Shown in pieces: positions 1 through 9,157 of a stretch of 64,000 nt of DNA. The position numbers and the translations under genes were made by a program. Each line of letters begins with the position of its first letter. Positions within the stretch are counted from its first letter, which is position 1. The DNA comes from Bryobacterales bacterium (lineage in GTDB: Bacteria; Acidobacteriota; Terriglobia; Bryobacterales; Bryobacteraceae): the NCBI GenBank assembly GCA_016721425.1, contig JADKID010000041.1, positions 310,001 to 374,000 of the forward strand. The letters are read 5' to 3'. The notes under the pieces were generated by a model. The model saw only the letters and a program-made list of their open reading frames with translations, searched no databases and was not told the DNA's origin.

Positions 1-108
1 GCCTATGCCACCGAGGCCTCGGCGCTGCGCAGCTTCACCGGCCCTCAACGCCCGCGCCACCGCATGGCGGCGAAAAACGAGCCCCGCAGCGAGTGGTACT
101 ACGGCTAG
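1..108 (+). CDS. C-terminal end of an unidentified protein (partial)
   Basis: Frame 1 is open from the window edge to a TAG at 106-108, giving 35 residues that end in EWYYG. It stops 24 bases before the convergent end of the response regulator gene, a spacing normal for two converging genes. Too little is present to recognise a family, and a short open stretch in high-GC DNA can arise by chance. Confidence 0.35.
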   Translation, partial: AYATEASALRSFTGPQRPRHRMAAKNEPRSEWYYG

Positions 109-132
109 CCGCCGCTTCTCCAAGCCAGGGCG

Positions 133-777
133 TCAGGCGATGACGCCCTTGCGCACCGCATACAAAATCAGCTCCGGCACGCTGTGCAGGTTCAGCTTCT
201 CCATAATGTTGGCGCGGTGCGTCTCCACCGTATACGGGCTCAGGTTGAGCATCGCGGCGACGTCCTTGTTGCTCTTCCCTTCCGCCACCAGTTGCAGGAT
301 CTCCCGCTCTCTCGCCGTCAACAGTTCGTAGCTGTCCTCGATGTCCCGGTCCTGCAACTGCCGCACGTAATCTTCCACCAGCATCCGGCTCACCGCCGGC
401 GAAAAAAACGCCTTCCCTTCGCTCACGCTGCGAATCGCCAGGATCAGGTCCGCCTCCGCCGATTCCTTCAACAAATACCCGCGCGCGCCGGCCTTCAGCG
501 CCCGCAGCACATACCCCTCGTCGGAGTGCATGCTCAGCACCACAATGGCGCAGCCCAACTGCTTCGCCGTAATCTGCCGCGCCGCCTCGATCCCGTTCAG
601 GTTGGGCATGGTGATGTCCAGCAGCACCACGTCCGGCTTCAACGTCTCCGCCAGAGCCACCGCCTCCCTGCCGTCGCTGGCCTCGCCCAAAACCTCGAAA
701 TCCTCCTGCTGCTCCAGCACCAGCCGCAGCCCGCGCCGCATCACGGCGTGATCGTCCGCCAGAATCATGCGAATCAT
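133..777 (-). CDS. NarL/FixJ-type response regulator
   Basis: A 214-residue two-component response regulator. The N-terminal receiver domain (about 1-120) has the acidic pair at D8/D9, phospho-acceptor D54 in LLDITMP and the conserved lysine in YLLKES. The C-terminal LuxR-type helix-turn-helix (about 148-205) has the typical LTAREREIL and YTVETHRANI stretches. The partner kinase lies immediately upstream, its stop one base before this ATG, so the pair is an operon. Phosphorylation should make it a DNA-binding transcription factor; the target genes cannot be told from the sequence. Confidence 0.93.
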   Translation of the reverse strand: MIRMILADDHAVMRRGLRLVLEQQEDFEVLGEASDGREAVALAETLKPDVVLLDITMPNLNGIEAARQITAKQLGCAIVVLSMHSDEGYVLRALKAGARGYLLKESAEADLILAIRSVSEGKAFFSPAVSRMLVEDYVRQLQDRDIEDSYELLTAREREILQLVAEGKSNKDVAAMLNLSPYTVETHRANIMEKLNLHSVPELILYAVRKGVIA

Positions 778-778
778 G

Positions 779-2140
779 TTACTCGCTCACTCCTCCCGGA
801 TTCTCTCGCAATAGGGGCAGCCGGATGGAAACCGTGGTGCCTTCGCCCGGCCGCGAATCCACCGTAAAATGCCCATCCAGCCGCTCCACACGCTCCACCA
901 TGCCCAACAGTCCCATCCCCTTTTCCTGCCGCGGGTCAAAGCCCACCCCGTCATCCTGCACGCACACCGACAAGTCGCCGCCGCTCTGCGTGACGCTCAC
1001 CCGCACCTGCGTCGCCTTCGAGTGCCGGGCGCAGTTGTGCAGCGCCTCCTGCGCCACCCTGTACACGCAAGTCCTGTGGGAGTCGGGCAGATCCTCCGTG
1101 ATCTCATCGGCCGCAACTCTAATCTTCAGCCCGGTCCGCCGCGTCACCTCGCGCGCCTGCCACTTCAGCGCCGGCACCAGCCCCAGATCGTCCAGCATCG
1201 AGGGCCGCAGCAGCAGAGCCATGTTCCGCACCGTGCCCACGCACGTCTCCGCCGTCCGCCGCACGGACGCCAGCAGCGCGCCGTGCGTCTCGCTCCCCGG
1301 CGCCGTCGCCTCCAGTCGCGCCAGCTCAAACAGCATGGCCGACATAGCCTGGCCCACCTCGTCGTGCAGCTCCCGCGAGAGGCTGCGGCGCTCCTCCTCC
1401 TGGGCCGCCACCAGACGGTCCGACAATTTCCGCAGCTCCTGCCGCGCCCGGGCCGCCTCCGCGTACCGCGCGCCCGCCTCCCGCTCCAGCCGGCGCAGCC
1501 GCAGGAAGCTCGTCACCGCCAGGATCAACCCCAGCAGCAGCGCCGCCGCCGAAAAGAACGTCACCCTCTGCCGGAATTGCGAGTGGACCTGCTGCAGCCG
1601 CGCCTCGCCGTTGTTCAGGTCGTTCTCGTTCAGCGCCGTCACCTGCCGCGCCAGTTGGACCACCTCCTGCCGCCGCCGCTGCACCACGATCCGCAGGTAA
1701 CTGCCCCCCTCGCTGCGTCGCGCCCGCGCATCCCATTCCAGCGCCGGCGTCAACGATCGCCAGTACGAGTCCACGTGCGTGCGCAGGTCCAGAAATGCCG
1801 CCCGCTCGAACTCCGGCAACCGCTTCTCGTATTCCCGCAGCGTCTCCGCAATCCGGCCGCGCAGTTCCACCAGTTCCGCCTTGTGCACCAATGCGCCTGA
1901 ATCGTCCACTTCCAGCAAATAGTCGCGAACCACAGTGCCGGATTGATAAATGTCGGTGCGCAACTGATCCATCAGCGCATCCCGCGCCCGCGATTCCAGC
2001 CGCAGCGCCGAGCTCGTCATCTCCGCGTCCCGCAGAGACCACCCGGAGTCCACCGCAATCAACGCCATCAGCAGCAGCAACCCGGTAAATCCCAGCCAAA
2101 GCGCGCGCGACCTGTCGGGCTTCATGGCGCCATTCGTCAT
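779..2140 (-). CDS. Membrane sensor histidine kinase (HisKA_3 type)
   Basis: A 453-residue sensor kinase feeding the adjacent NarL-type regulator. Order: transmembrane helix about 14-33, a helical extracytoplasmic part of about 155 residues resembling a CHASE3 sensor, second helix about 193-213, a short coiled linker, the HisKA_3 dimerisation domain with phospho-acceptor H259 in RELHDEVGQ, and a C-terminal ATPase domain with NCARHSKA (N box) and DDGVGFD (G1 box). This is the NarX/DesK-like class that pairs with LuxR-type regulators. The ATG is first of two close in-frame ATGs; the second, five codons on, would leave the same membrane helix. The input signal is unknown. Confidence 0.92.
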   Translation of the reverse strand: MTNGAMKPDRSRALWLGFTGLLLLMALIAVDSGWSLRDAEMTSSALRLESRARDALMDQLRTDIYQSGTVVRDYLLEVDDSGALVHKAELVELRGRIAETLREYEKRLPEFERAAFLDLRTHVDSYWRSLTPALEWDARARRSEGGSYLRIVVQRRRQEVVQLARQVTALNENDLNNGEARLQQVHSQFRQRVTFFSAAALLLGLILAVTSFLRLRRLEREAGARYAEAARARQELRKLSDRLVAAQEEERRSLSRELHDEVGQAMSAMLFELARLEATAPGSETHGALLASVRRTAETCVGTVRNMALLLRPSMLDDLGLVPALKWQAREVTRRTGLKIRVAADEITEDLPDSHRTCVYRVAQEALHNCARHSKATQVRVSVTQSGGDLSVCVQDDGVGFDPRQEKGMGLLGMVERVERLDGHFTVDSRPGEGTTVSIRLPLLRENPGGVSE

Positions 2141-2655
2141 TCTCTATACAGACGGCGAGTGCGGGGTGCTTCGGGTACAGAACAACGGATGGAATGCCCC
2201 CTTCGACGGGTAGAGCTGCCGGGCTCTGCACCAGCACGAATTCTGGTTTGGTCGGCCCGGCAGTCTGCGCCGGGCGCCTTCCAACTCTAGCCTGTGCCTC
2301 CACTGGGCGAACTGCCCCTCGTCTACGCAGTGCTGCTGCCAGAAATGCCGGATCGACAGTCCACTCGCCTACACCTGCTTTCGTGTCGATTTCATGAACA
2401 CAGCGTGACTCTAGACGCGACGCGGCGGAAGGTGGGTTCACAGTACGGTCACCACGTTAAGTCTCATTTGGGAGCCGCGATGGACCCTGAACTGAACATC
2501 GGTTTTCCAGCTTTCCTTCCTACAAAATCAACAACTTACCCCCAACCTACCCTCAAGAGTCGAAAACCTATGCTTCATACTGTGGCAGGTCGCAAAGCTT
2601 ACGGCCCAGTCGAAGCACCGAAACCGCAGAACGAGAGGAAGAAACGAACGAACCG
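2141..2655. other. Intergenic region between divergent genes, no gene seen
   Basis: About 515 bases separate the kinase start from the next gene. Short open frames exist but none has a convincing start, family resemblance or continuity. It must hold the promoters for both flanking divergent genes; I cannot point to a clear -35/-10 pair. Confidence 0.5.
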
Positions 2656-3234
2656 ATGATACCCCCGGCGACTCGCCGCACCACGGCTCCGCCCACCCCT
2701 GACCCCATGGCACTCACCCGCGTCACCGACAAGAAGCTCGCCGCCAACCGCGCCAACGCCCAAAAATCCACCGGCCCCCGCACCCCCGAAGGCAAGGCCC
2801 GCTCCTCCCGCAACGCCTGCCGGCACTACGTCTACGCCCGCACCCATCGCATGCCCGAATCCTGGGACCGCGAATTCCGCGAAAAGGCCCTCTTCCTCAC
2901 CCGCGACACCACCAACCCCGCCCGCCGCGCCATCGCGCTCGATTTCCACTTCCACAACCTGTGGGCCGAGCGCCTTGCCAACCAGGAACGCAACATCATC
3001 GCCACCTGCCTCAACCGCTTCCCAGATGACCCAAAACGGGCCATCCCTCTCTTCGCTTTCGATCCTGGCACCCGCGCCTTTCAGCGCCACGTCCACCGCG
3101 TCGAGCGCAAACTCAGAGGCATCACCCACGAGCTCGAGTTCCACCGCAAGCCCCCGTCCCCCGCCAGCGCCGCAGCCAGTCCGCGCATCCCGCATCCGCC
3201 CCCGCCAACATCTTCGAGCTCTTCGGTTTCTTAG
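2656..3234 (+). CDS. KSTGPRTPEGK-motif protein of unknown function
   Basis: A 192-residue basic protein with the signature KKLAANRANAQKSTGPRTP followed by EGKARSSRNA near its N terminus. From memory this signature marks a family common in Acidobacteriota and Planctomycetota, often many copies per genome, without a known role. The middle is rich in His, Arg and Phe and the C-terminal 35 residues are low-complexity Pro/Ser. The usual family start suggests ATG 2707 (MALTRVTDK) as an alternative; the longer start is kept because a purine-rich GAGAGGAAG lies upstream, though somewhat far. It stands alone between divergent and convergent neighbours. Confidence 0.7.
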   Translation: MIPPATRRTTAPPTPDPMALTRVTDKKLAANRANAQKSTGPRTPEGKARSSRNACRHYVYARTHRMPESWDREFREKALFLTRDTTNPARRAIALDFHFHNLWAERLANQERNIIATCLNRFPDDPKRAIPLFAFDPGTRAFQRHVHRVERKLRGITHELEFHRKPPSPASAAASPRIPHPPPPTSSSSSVS

Positions 3235-3341
3235 ATGATTTATGCCGACCGAAGCCACATCGTCAACAAAAAAAACGGCCGGTGGTTCGCCCAGCAGCAT
3301 CGGCAAAGAGGCCCCGGCGTTCCCGCCTCCACTCGCGCGCT

Positions 3342-4643
3342 CTACCGCGGCGCCTGGTCCAGCACCACGACGTCGCCTTCGCTCACGCCCTCCAGCAGTG
3401 CCGCACGTGCACCGTGGATGCGCGCGCCCGTCACCGCCCGGCGCTCCACCGTGTCGCCCTTCTGCACCTGCACAAAAGTCTGGCCGTTCTCTTCGATCAG
3501 CGCTTCCGCCGGTACGATTAGCGCGTTCTCCACCTGGTCCACCAGCACCTCGGCCGACGCCGTCAGATCCGGCAACATGCGGGCGTCCGGGTCGTCGATC
3601 TGCACCCGCACCGGAATCGTCCGGAGCCATGCGCCCTGCCGGCCGGGCGCGGTCGCCATCGACCCGATCGAGTAGACGCGGCCCTCATACTCCGCCTCCG
3701 GATAGGCGTCCAACCGGACCCTGGCGTGCTGCCCAATGCGGAACTGGCCGTACTCGGCCTGGTTGACCAGGCTCTCCACCTGCATCGTGCGCTGGTCCAC
3801 CACCTGCATCAGCAGGCTGCCTGGAGAAAGGCGGTCCCCCACGGCGTAGGTCACGTTTTCGCCGCCGTGGCGGTGCATCTGCCGCACCACCACCATGCCT
3901 TGGGTTGGCGCATGCAGCGTGAGCTTGTCCATGTCCCGCTGGTGGCGGTCCACATGGATCTGCTCGATCTCTGTCGTGAGCTCGTAAATGCGGAGAAGGG
4001 CAGTCTGAGACGCAATCTGCAACGGAAGATCGCTCTGCAGCGCGTCATACTCCGCCTGCGCCTCTTCCACGGCGATCTGGAACTTCGCCACCTGGATCTG
4101 CGAGCGCACCGCTATCGTGCGCTGGTCCAGGCGCGCCTTGTCCAGCTTGGATTTGGCCTTCCGGAGGTTCTGCACCAGAACCTCGATCTGCAAATCGAGG
4201 TTCGCCCGCACCTTGGCCAGCGTGTTCTGGCGCAAATGCAGGCCGTCCCGTGTGTCGTCCAGATGATCGGCAGTGGATTGCGGATCGAACTGCGCGATAA
4301 TCTGCCCTTGCTTCACCAGCGTGCCGGATTCGGCCAGCATCATTAGCGTCATCGGCCGGTCGCTCTCCGGTACCGTGAGCTTCGGCGCCGTGATGTTAGC
4401 GAAGTTCCGCGCCGATGTCGTGCCGCCGATGCGCGCCGTGATGGGGAACGTGCCCCGCGTCACGATAGCTGTCCGGACCGGCCGCACCGCAGCCGGTCGC
4501 GCCGGATGTGCTCTCTGCCACGCCAAGCCCGCCGCGCCCCCCACCAGGATCAGCCCGGCTATGAGCCCCATCGCCATTCCGCGCCTCGCAGACGGTTGCG
4601 CCTCTTCGGGCAGCGGGGGCAGTAGATCAGGCTTTGCAGACAT
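3342..4643 (-). CDS. HlyD/RND-type periplasmic adaptor (membrane fusion protein)
   Basis: A 433-residue inner-membrane-anchored adaptor. A cytoplasmic N-terminal stretch rich in Pro precedes one membrane helix (about 23-43). Then come a first lipoyl half-motif, a long coiled-coil hairpin (about 115-245), the second lipoyl half (LHAPTQGMVVVRQ), and beta-barrel and membrane-proximal domains. Such proteins bridge an inner-membrane pump to an outer-membrane channel. No RND, ABC or MFS pump and no TolC-like gene lies beside it, so it is an orphan here. It follows tricorn protease 1 on the same strand with a 58-base gap and could be co-transcribed. Confidence 0.88.
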   Translation of the reverse strand: MSAKPDLLPPLPEEAQPSARRGMAMGLIAGLILVGGAAGLAWQRAHPARPAAVRPVRTAIVTRGTFPITARIGGTTSARNFANITAPKLTVPESDRPMTLMMLAESGTLVKQGQIIAQFDPQSTADHLDDTRDGLHLRQNTLAKVRANLDLQIEVLVQNLRKAKSKLDKARLDQRTIAVRSQIQVAKFQIAVEEAQAEYDALQSDLPLQIASQTALLRIYELTTEIEQIHVDRHQRDMDKLTLHAPTQGMVVVRQMHRHGGENVTYAVGDRLSPGSLLMQVVDQRTMQVESLVNQAEYGQFRIGQHARVRLDAYPEAEYEGRVYSIGSMATAPGRQGAWLRTIPVRVQIDDPDARMLPDLTASAEVLVDQVENALIVPAEALIEENGQTFVQVQKGDTVERRAVTGARIHGARAALLEGVSEGDVVVLDQAPR

Positions 4644-4701
4644 GGCGTTTCAATAAGCTCCAGAGTATCGGATCTGCCAGTCGGATTTCCAGTCTGTTTC
4701 T

Positions 4702-7700
4702 CTACTTGGTCCGATGGTAGTTGGGATACTCCGGCTTCTCGTGCTTCGGCAGCGGATTCTTCTTCAGGCTCTCCATCAGTACCTCGATCGCCTTGTCCAG
4801 TTGCGGGTCCCGTCCCTGCCGGATCAGCGCCGGATCCTGCTCCACTTCGATGTCGGGTGCCACGCCGTGGTTTTCTACGTCCCACTGCTTCTCCGTGTTG
4901 TAGAACGCGAGGTTCGGCGCCGTCACCGAGCCGCCGTCCAGCAGCGGCGGGAATCCGAAGATGCCCACCAGCCCGCCCCACGTCCGCTTGCCGATCACCG
5001 GGCCGATCTTCAGCTTCTTGAACATCCACGGCATCGCGTCGCCGCCCGAGCCGGCGAATTCGTTCACGATCATCGCCTTGGGCCCGAAAATGCCGTTCAT
5101 CGGCGTCGTGAAGTCGTGCCCGGCGCGCGTCGTGAAGTAGTTCAGCAACGGCCTCCGCAGATAATCCACGATGTAGTCCGCCACGAATCCGCCGCCGTTG
5201 AAGCGCTCATCCAGCACCAGCCCTTCCTTGCCCACCTGCGCAAAGAACCAGCGGTTGAAATTGGTGTAGCCAGCCTCGGACGTGTTCGGCATGTGCAGGT
5301 ATCCGAGCCTGCCGCCCGACGCCTGTTCCACCTTGCGGCGGTTGCCCTCGATCCACGCCATGTAGCGTAGACCCTGCTCGTTCGGCGCCGGCACCACCGT
5401 CACATCGCGCGCGCCGTCGCCGTTCGGGTTGGGGCCCACGCGCAGCGTGACGGATTTGCCCGCCGTCGCCTCAAAGTAGCTGTAGATCTCGTTCGCCGGC
5501 TGCACGTCGCGGCCATTGACCGCCAGCAGATATTCGCCGGCCTTCACGTTGACGCCCGGCGCGGTGAGAGGCGCGCGCAGGCTGGGATTCCAGTTCTCGC
5601 CGTCATACACCTTCGCAAACCGGTAGCGGCCGTTCTCAATGGCGTAGTCCGCGCCCAGCATCCCCACAGGCACCGTCTTCTGGTCCGGCATGGCGCCGCC
5701 GCCTACATAAAGGTGGCCCACCGAGAGCTCGCCCAGCATCTCGCCGAAGAGGTAGTTGAGATCTGCGCGGTGGCCGATGCCGTCCAGATACTTGGCGTAC
5801 TTGGCCTTGAAATCGGCCATGTTGACGCCGTGGAGTTTCGGGTCGTAGAAGAAGTCGCGCTCCAGCCGCCAGATCTCGTTGTAGATCTGCCGCCACTCGG
5901 CCGGCGGATCCACGCGCACTTCCATCTGGTCGATCTTCAACGCGCCGTCTCCTGCCTTCGGCGGGGCCGCCGCGCCGGTGATGAACCACTTGTTGCCAGG
6001 CTGGGAGTAGCCGATCTTCTCGCCGTTGAAGCTGAGCTCAAAACCCGTCGTTCCGGCCAGAAACTGCTCCGTTTTGCGCGTTTTGACGTCGAATTTGTGC
6101 AGTGTCCGCACCGGCGGCCCGTCCTGCGGCGGCGTGGCCGGATCCTCCTGAATGTAGATCACTCCCGCCTTGCCGGCAGCGATGCGGCTGAAGTTCTTGG
6201 CCGGGATCGGCAGAGACAGGACGCGCTGCCCGATGCCCTCAAAGTCGATGCGCACGTCCTCGGTCTTCTTGGCCTCTTCCTTCTTCGCGTCGTCTTTCTT
6301 GGCCGGCTCGGCCTTCTCTTCATCGCTCTCCGGCGCCAGCGGCGACGGGTCGTCATTGCGCAGCACCACGACGTAGACGTTGCGGTTCAACGTCCGGCCC
6401 AGCGACGACATGTCCAGCCAGCCGGTGGTCAGGCCGGTGTTCGTGCTGGCCGTGAAAAAGATGTGGCGCCCGCCTTTGTCGAACGCGGCGTGCCGCTGAT
6501 CGCTGAGTCCGTCGCTGATCTGCGTCGCCTTACCGCTGGCCAACGAATACACGTGCACCGCGCGCAGGAAGTTGCGCTGTAGCTTGCTGTATACAATCCA
6601 CTTTGAATCGGGCGACCACGACGGATTCACCTCGTCGCGCTCCGGTGTGTCGTAGTAGTCCGCATCCACCTTCGTCACCTTACTGGTGTCGAGATCAATG
6701 TAGGCGACCTGCAGATCGGCGTCGCGGAAGAGGATCTTCTTGCCGTCCGGCGACCACGTCGGGGCGTAGAAGAAGGACTTCCATCCAATGTCGATCTTCT
6801 TCACCGCGCCCATCCCGGATTGCGGCGCGATGTGCAGCTGATACTCGCCGCTCTCATCGGAGAAGTACGCGATCTGCTGGCCATCGGGCGACCACGCCGG
6901 ATAGCGCTCTGCCGCGCCGGAGGTACTGGTGAGGTTACGGATGTCGCCTTTCTCGGCCGGCACCGTGAGGATCTCGCCGCGCGCACCGAACACCGCGCGG
7001 GCACCGGTGGACGACATGCTCCACGATTCCACCAGTCGGGCCGCTTTGTCGAAATACGGGCGCACGCCGGGTAGGTCGCCGTTGAGCTTGACCGAGACCG
7101 GCGTGACCTTGCCCGTCTTGAGGTCGTAGAGCTCGATGGCGCCGAAGTGCTCCAGCGCGATCACGTCCGGGCCGAGCGAGGCGCTCTTGTAGTCCAGGCC
7201 GCCGTTCTTGACAGCCTCGGTGACCTTCCTCGTCTTGGTGTCGTAAGCGGCCAGCGTCATGGCGCCATAACGATCCGTGAGGAAGTAGACTTTGTCGCCC
7301 GCCCACATGGGGAAATAGTCGTTGGAGTTCTCGCGCGGCACCTTCTCGATCTTCGAGTCCGCCAGATCGGCGAGCCAGATGGCGGACGTGCGGCCGCCGG
7401 CGTAGCGCTTCCACACTGTGAAGGCGGGAGCGAGCGGCGTGTACGCCAGCCGCTTGGAGTCCGGCGACCAGGCAGCCTGCTGGCCCATGGGGATGGGCAG
7501 TTCCGTGGCGGGGCCGCCTGCGACGCTCATGGTGAAAAACTTGGCGCCGCCCATGGCCGTGGCGCGGCCGGAGCGGAAGAGGATCTGCTTGTCATCGGCG
7601 CTGAACGCCAGTGGCGTGTCCGCCCCCGGATGCCAGGTGAGGCGCTTGGGGACACCGCCGGCGATGGGCACGGTGAAGACGTCCACGTTGCCGTCATAGC

Positions 7701-7932
7701 TGGCCGAGAGGGCGACAGTCTTGCCATCGCCCGAGATCACAGCGTCCGTCTCGACACCGGCGCCAGTGGTGAGGCGCGTGGCTTCGCCGCCGGCACGCGG
7801 GACCGTCCACAGATCGCCGGCGAAGGTGAAGACGACATGGGTGCGGCTGACTGCCGGTTTCTGGAGCAGCAGCGGAGATTGGGCGAATCCGGCGGCAGTG
7901 ACGAGCGCGAGCGTGGCAAGACGAAGTGACAA
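4702..7932 (-). CDS. Tricorn-like S41 family secreted protease 1
   Basis: About 1076 residues: signal peptide ending near GFAQ, a large N-terminal WD40/TolB-like beta-propeller region (repeated WSPDGK/WSPDSK blades, about 20-560), a charged Glu/Lys/Ala linker, a helical core, a PDZ-like region, and the C-terminal S41 peptidase domain with predicted nucleophile S962 in NEFAGSGGDAMP. Tricorn-type proteases trim peptides; the signal peptide places this one in the periplasm or outside. I chose a TTG start because GGAGG lies 8 bases upstream and the signal peptide begins there; the in-frame ATG 105 bases further up would overlap the divergent hemerythrin gene and add a non-signal-like prefix. A paralogue lies at 51002-54268. 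Confidence 0.9.
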   Translation of the reverse strand: MSLRLATLALVTAAGFAQSPLLLQKPAVSRTHVVFTFAGDLWTVPRAGGEATRLTTGAGVETDAVISGDGKTVALSASYDGNVDVFTVPIAGGVPKRLTWHPGADTPLAFSADDKQILFRSGRATAMGGAKFFTMSVAGGPATELPIPMGQQAAWSPDSKRLAYTPLAPAFTVWKRYAGGRTSAIWLADLADSKIEKVPRENSNDYFPMWAGDKVYFLTDRYGAMTLAAYDTKTRKVTEAVKNGGLDYKSASLGPDVIALEHFGAIELYDLKTGKVTPVSVKLNGDLPGVRPYFDKAARLVESWSMSSTGARAVFGARGEILTVPAEKGDIRNLTSTSGAAERYPAWSPDGQQIAYFSDESGEYQLHIAPQSGMGAVKKIDIGWKSFFYAPTWSPDGKKILFRDADLQVAYIDLDTSKVTKVDADYYDTPERDEVNPSWSPDSKWIVYSKLQRNFLRAVHVYSLASGKATQISDGLSDQRHAAFDKGGRHIFFTASTNTGLTTGWLDMSSLGRTLNRNVYVVVLRNDDPSPLAPESDEEKAEPAKKDDAKKEEAKKTEDVRIDFEGIGQRVLSLPIPAKNFSRIAAGKAGVIYIQEDPATPPQDGPPVRTLHKFDVKTRKTEQFLAGTTGFELSFNGEKIGYSQPGNKWFITGAAAPPKAGDGALKIDQMEVRVDPPAEWRQIYNEIWRLERDFFYDPKLHGVNMADFKAKYAKYLDGIGHRADLNYLFGEMLGELSVGHLYVGGGAMPDQKTVPVGMLGADYAIENGRYRFAKVYDGENWNPSLRAPLTAPGVNVKAGEYLLAVNGRDVQPANEIYSYFEATAGKSVTLRVGPNPNGDGARDVTVVPAPNEQGLRYMAWIEGNRRKVEQASGGRLGYLHMPNTSEAGYTNFNRWFFAQVGKEGLVLDERFNGGGFVADYIVDYLRRPLLNYFTTRAGHDFTTPMNGIFGPKAMIVNEFAGSGGDAMPWMFKKLKIGPVIGKRTWGGLVGIFGFPPLLDGGSVTAPNLAFYNTEKQWDVENHGVAPDIEVEQDPALIRQGRDPQLDKAIEVLMESLKKNPLPKHEKPEYPNYHRTK

Positions 7933-8036
7933 GAATGTGGCCTCCAATGGTCGATTGTAACTGTCTGTCCACAACCCCGGCGTAAATTTGCTCAACACTC
8001 CTGCCCTGCGCCCGATATGCTGCACAGGAGTTGCCA

Positions 8037-8441
8037 ATGGCCTTTGTGAACTGGAAAGAAGAATTCAGCGTTCGTGTGCCCGAGATCGATATGCAGCACC
8101 GGCGCCTTTTGGACATCATCAACAAGCTGCATGAGGCGATGCACATGGGCGGCAAGCCCGAAGCACTGAAAACGGTGAGCGACGAGTTGGTGTCGTACAC
8201 GCGTTACCACTTTGGCTATGAAGAACAGATGCTGGCGCGCGCCGGCTACCGGGGATTGGAGGAGCACAAGCGCAAGCACCGCGCCATGGTGGCCCAGGTG
8301 GAAGGGTTCGCTGCGGAGATCACCTCCGGCAAGGCGTCGGTATCCATCAAGCTGATGGCCTTTCTGAAGGACTGGCTGTCGCGCCACATCATGGAGACGG
8401 ATCAGCAGTATGCCACTTACCTGGCGGGTCGCGCGGCCTAA
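8037..8441 (+). CDS. Bacteriohemerythrin
   Basis: A 134-residue four-helix di-iron protein that binds O2 reversibly. The expected ligand pattern is visible: H in IDMQHRRL, H and E in HFGYEEQML, H in EEHKRKH, and the final HxxxxD in RHIMETD. ATG 8037 is preceded by AGGAG at 6 bases; a TTG two codons upstream is less likely. It is free-standing, with no fused receptor domain, so oxygen storage, delivery or sensing are all possible. Its 3' end overlaps the convergent methyltransferase stop by 4 bases. Confidence 0.93.
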   Translation: MAFVNWKEEFSVRVPEIDMQHRRLLDIINKLHEAMHMGGKPEALKTVSDELVSYTRYHFGYEEQMLARAGYRGLEEHKRKHRAMVAQVEGFAAEITSGKASVSIKLMAFLKDWLSRHIMETDQQYATYLAGRAA

Positions 8442-9076
8442 GGTCGACGAAGCTCCATCGAGAATGTGCGGCCGTGGGTACTCTGGGAGAGGATCTCGAA
8501 GCCGGCCTCGCGCGCGAGCGATGCGTAGTCCGCGGATAGCCGGGCCCGCGGGGTCAGCAGGGTACCGTAGCCCGTCATGATCTCTTTGGCGGGGAGCAGG
8601 AAGCGGAAGTAGAAGATCGCGACGTCTTTGGCCGGATCCGACAAAGCCGGCAGGTCCACATCCCAGATGAGGAAACGTCCCCCGGGCTTGAGTACGCGGA
8701 AGACCTCATTCATGACCTGGAGTTGCTTTTCCTGAGGCACGTACATGAGCGTGAAAAAGGATGTAGTGGTTTGGAAACTGCCATCGACGAACTTCATGTC
8801 GGTGGCGTCCATCACGAGCTTGAGCGCGTCACCAGGCGATTGCTTCAGCTCCCGGGCGCTGAGATCGATGCTGATCACTTGGGTGCCTTTGAGTTGCCCG
8901 ATGACTGCTTCACCGCCACCGCCGATATCGAGGATCAGGCCGGTGGCCGGGAAGTCCGGGACCTTGAAATCCACGCGATCGTACTTCACGATGCGGGCCG
9001 GATCGATCTTCGGGTGGCCCTCCTGCGCGAAGATAATGCTCGCGGCGATCAGGTGAACGAAAACGGTTTTTGTCAT
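8438..9076 (-). CDS. Exported class I SAM-dependent methyltransferase-like protein
   Basis: A 212-residue protein with a short hydrophobic N terminus (MTKTVFVHLIAASIIFAQ) that looks like a signal peptide, followed by a Rossmann methyltransferase fold: motif I GLILDIGGGGEAV, the acidic end of strand 2 in VISIDLS, and motif around EVFRVLKPGGRFLIWDVD. Substrate unknown. Export of a SAM enzyme would be odd because SAM is cytoplasmic, so the hydrophobic N terminus may instead be a membrane anchor or a mis-set start; no good downstream ATG rescues a leaderless form before the conserved core. Confidence 0.75.
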   Translation of the reverse strand: MTKTVFVHLIAASIIFAQEGHPKIDPARIVKYDRVDFKVPDFPATGLILDIGGGGEAVIGQLKGTQVISIDLSARELKQSPGDALKLVMDATDMKFVDGSFQTTTSFFTLMYVPQEKQLQVMNEVFRVLKPGGRFLIWDVDLPALSDPAKDVAIFYFRFLLPAKEIMTGYGTLLTPRARLSADYASLAREAGFEILSQSTHGRTFSMELRRP

Positions 9077-9131
9077 CTCATTAGCCGATACGCAAGGAGA
9101 CTGCGCGGTGTTCCCTTGTCATTGCGCACAG

Positions 9132-9143
9132 CACGTCGACGTG
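9132..9143. promoter_or_regulatory. 12-bp perfect palindrome between divergent genes
   Basis: CACGTCGACGTG lies 14 bases before the VOC gene ATG and in the 81-base gap shared with the divergent methyltransferase gene. A dimeric repressor site is plausible; no regulator is encoded nearby. Confidence 0.35.
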
Positions 9144-9157
9144 ATAAACCAGTGCGC

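Noticed and set aside
1326..2441. Gly/Ala/Arg-rich frame overlapping the sensor kinase on the same strand
   Set aside because: Frame-shifted shadow of the kinase with biased composition and no domain.
7933..8037. ATG-initiated longer N terminus for tricorn protease 1
   Set aside because: It would place 35 non-signal residues before the signal peptide and overlap the hemerythrin start; GGAGG supports the TTG at 7932.
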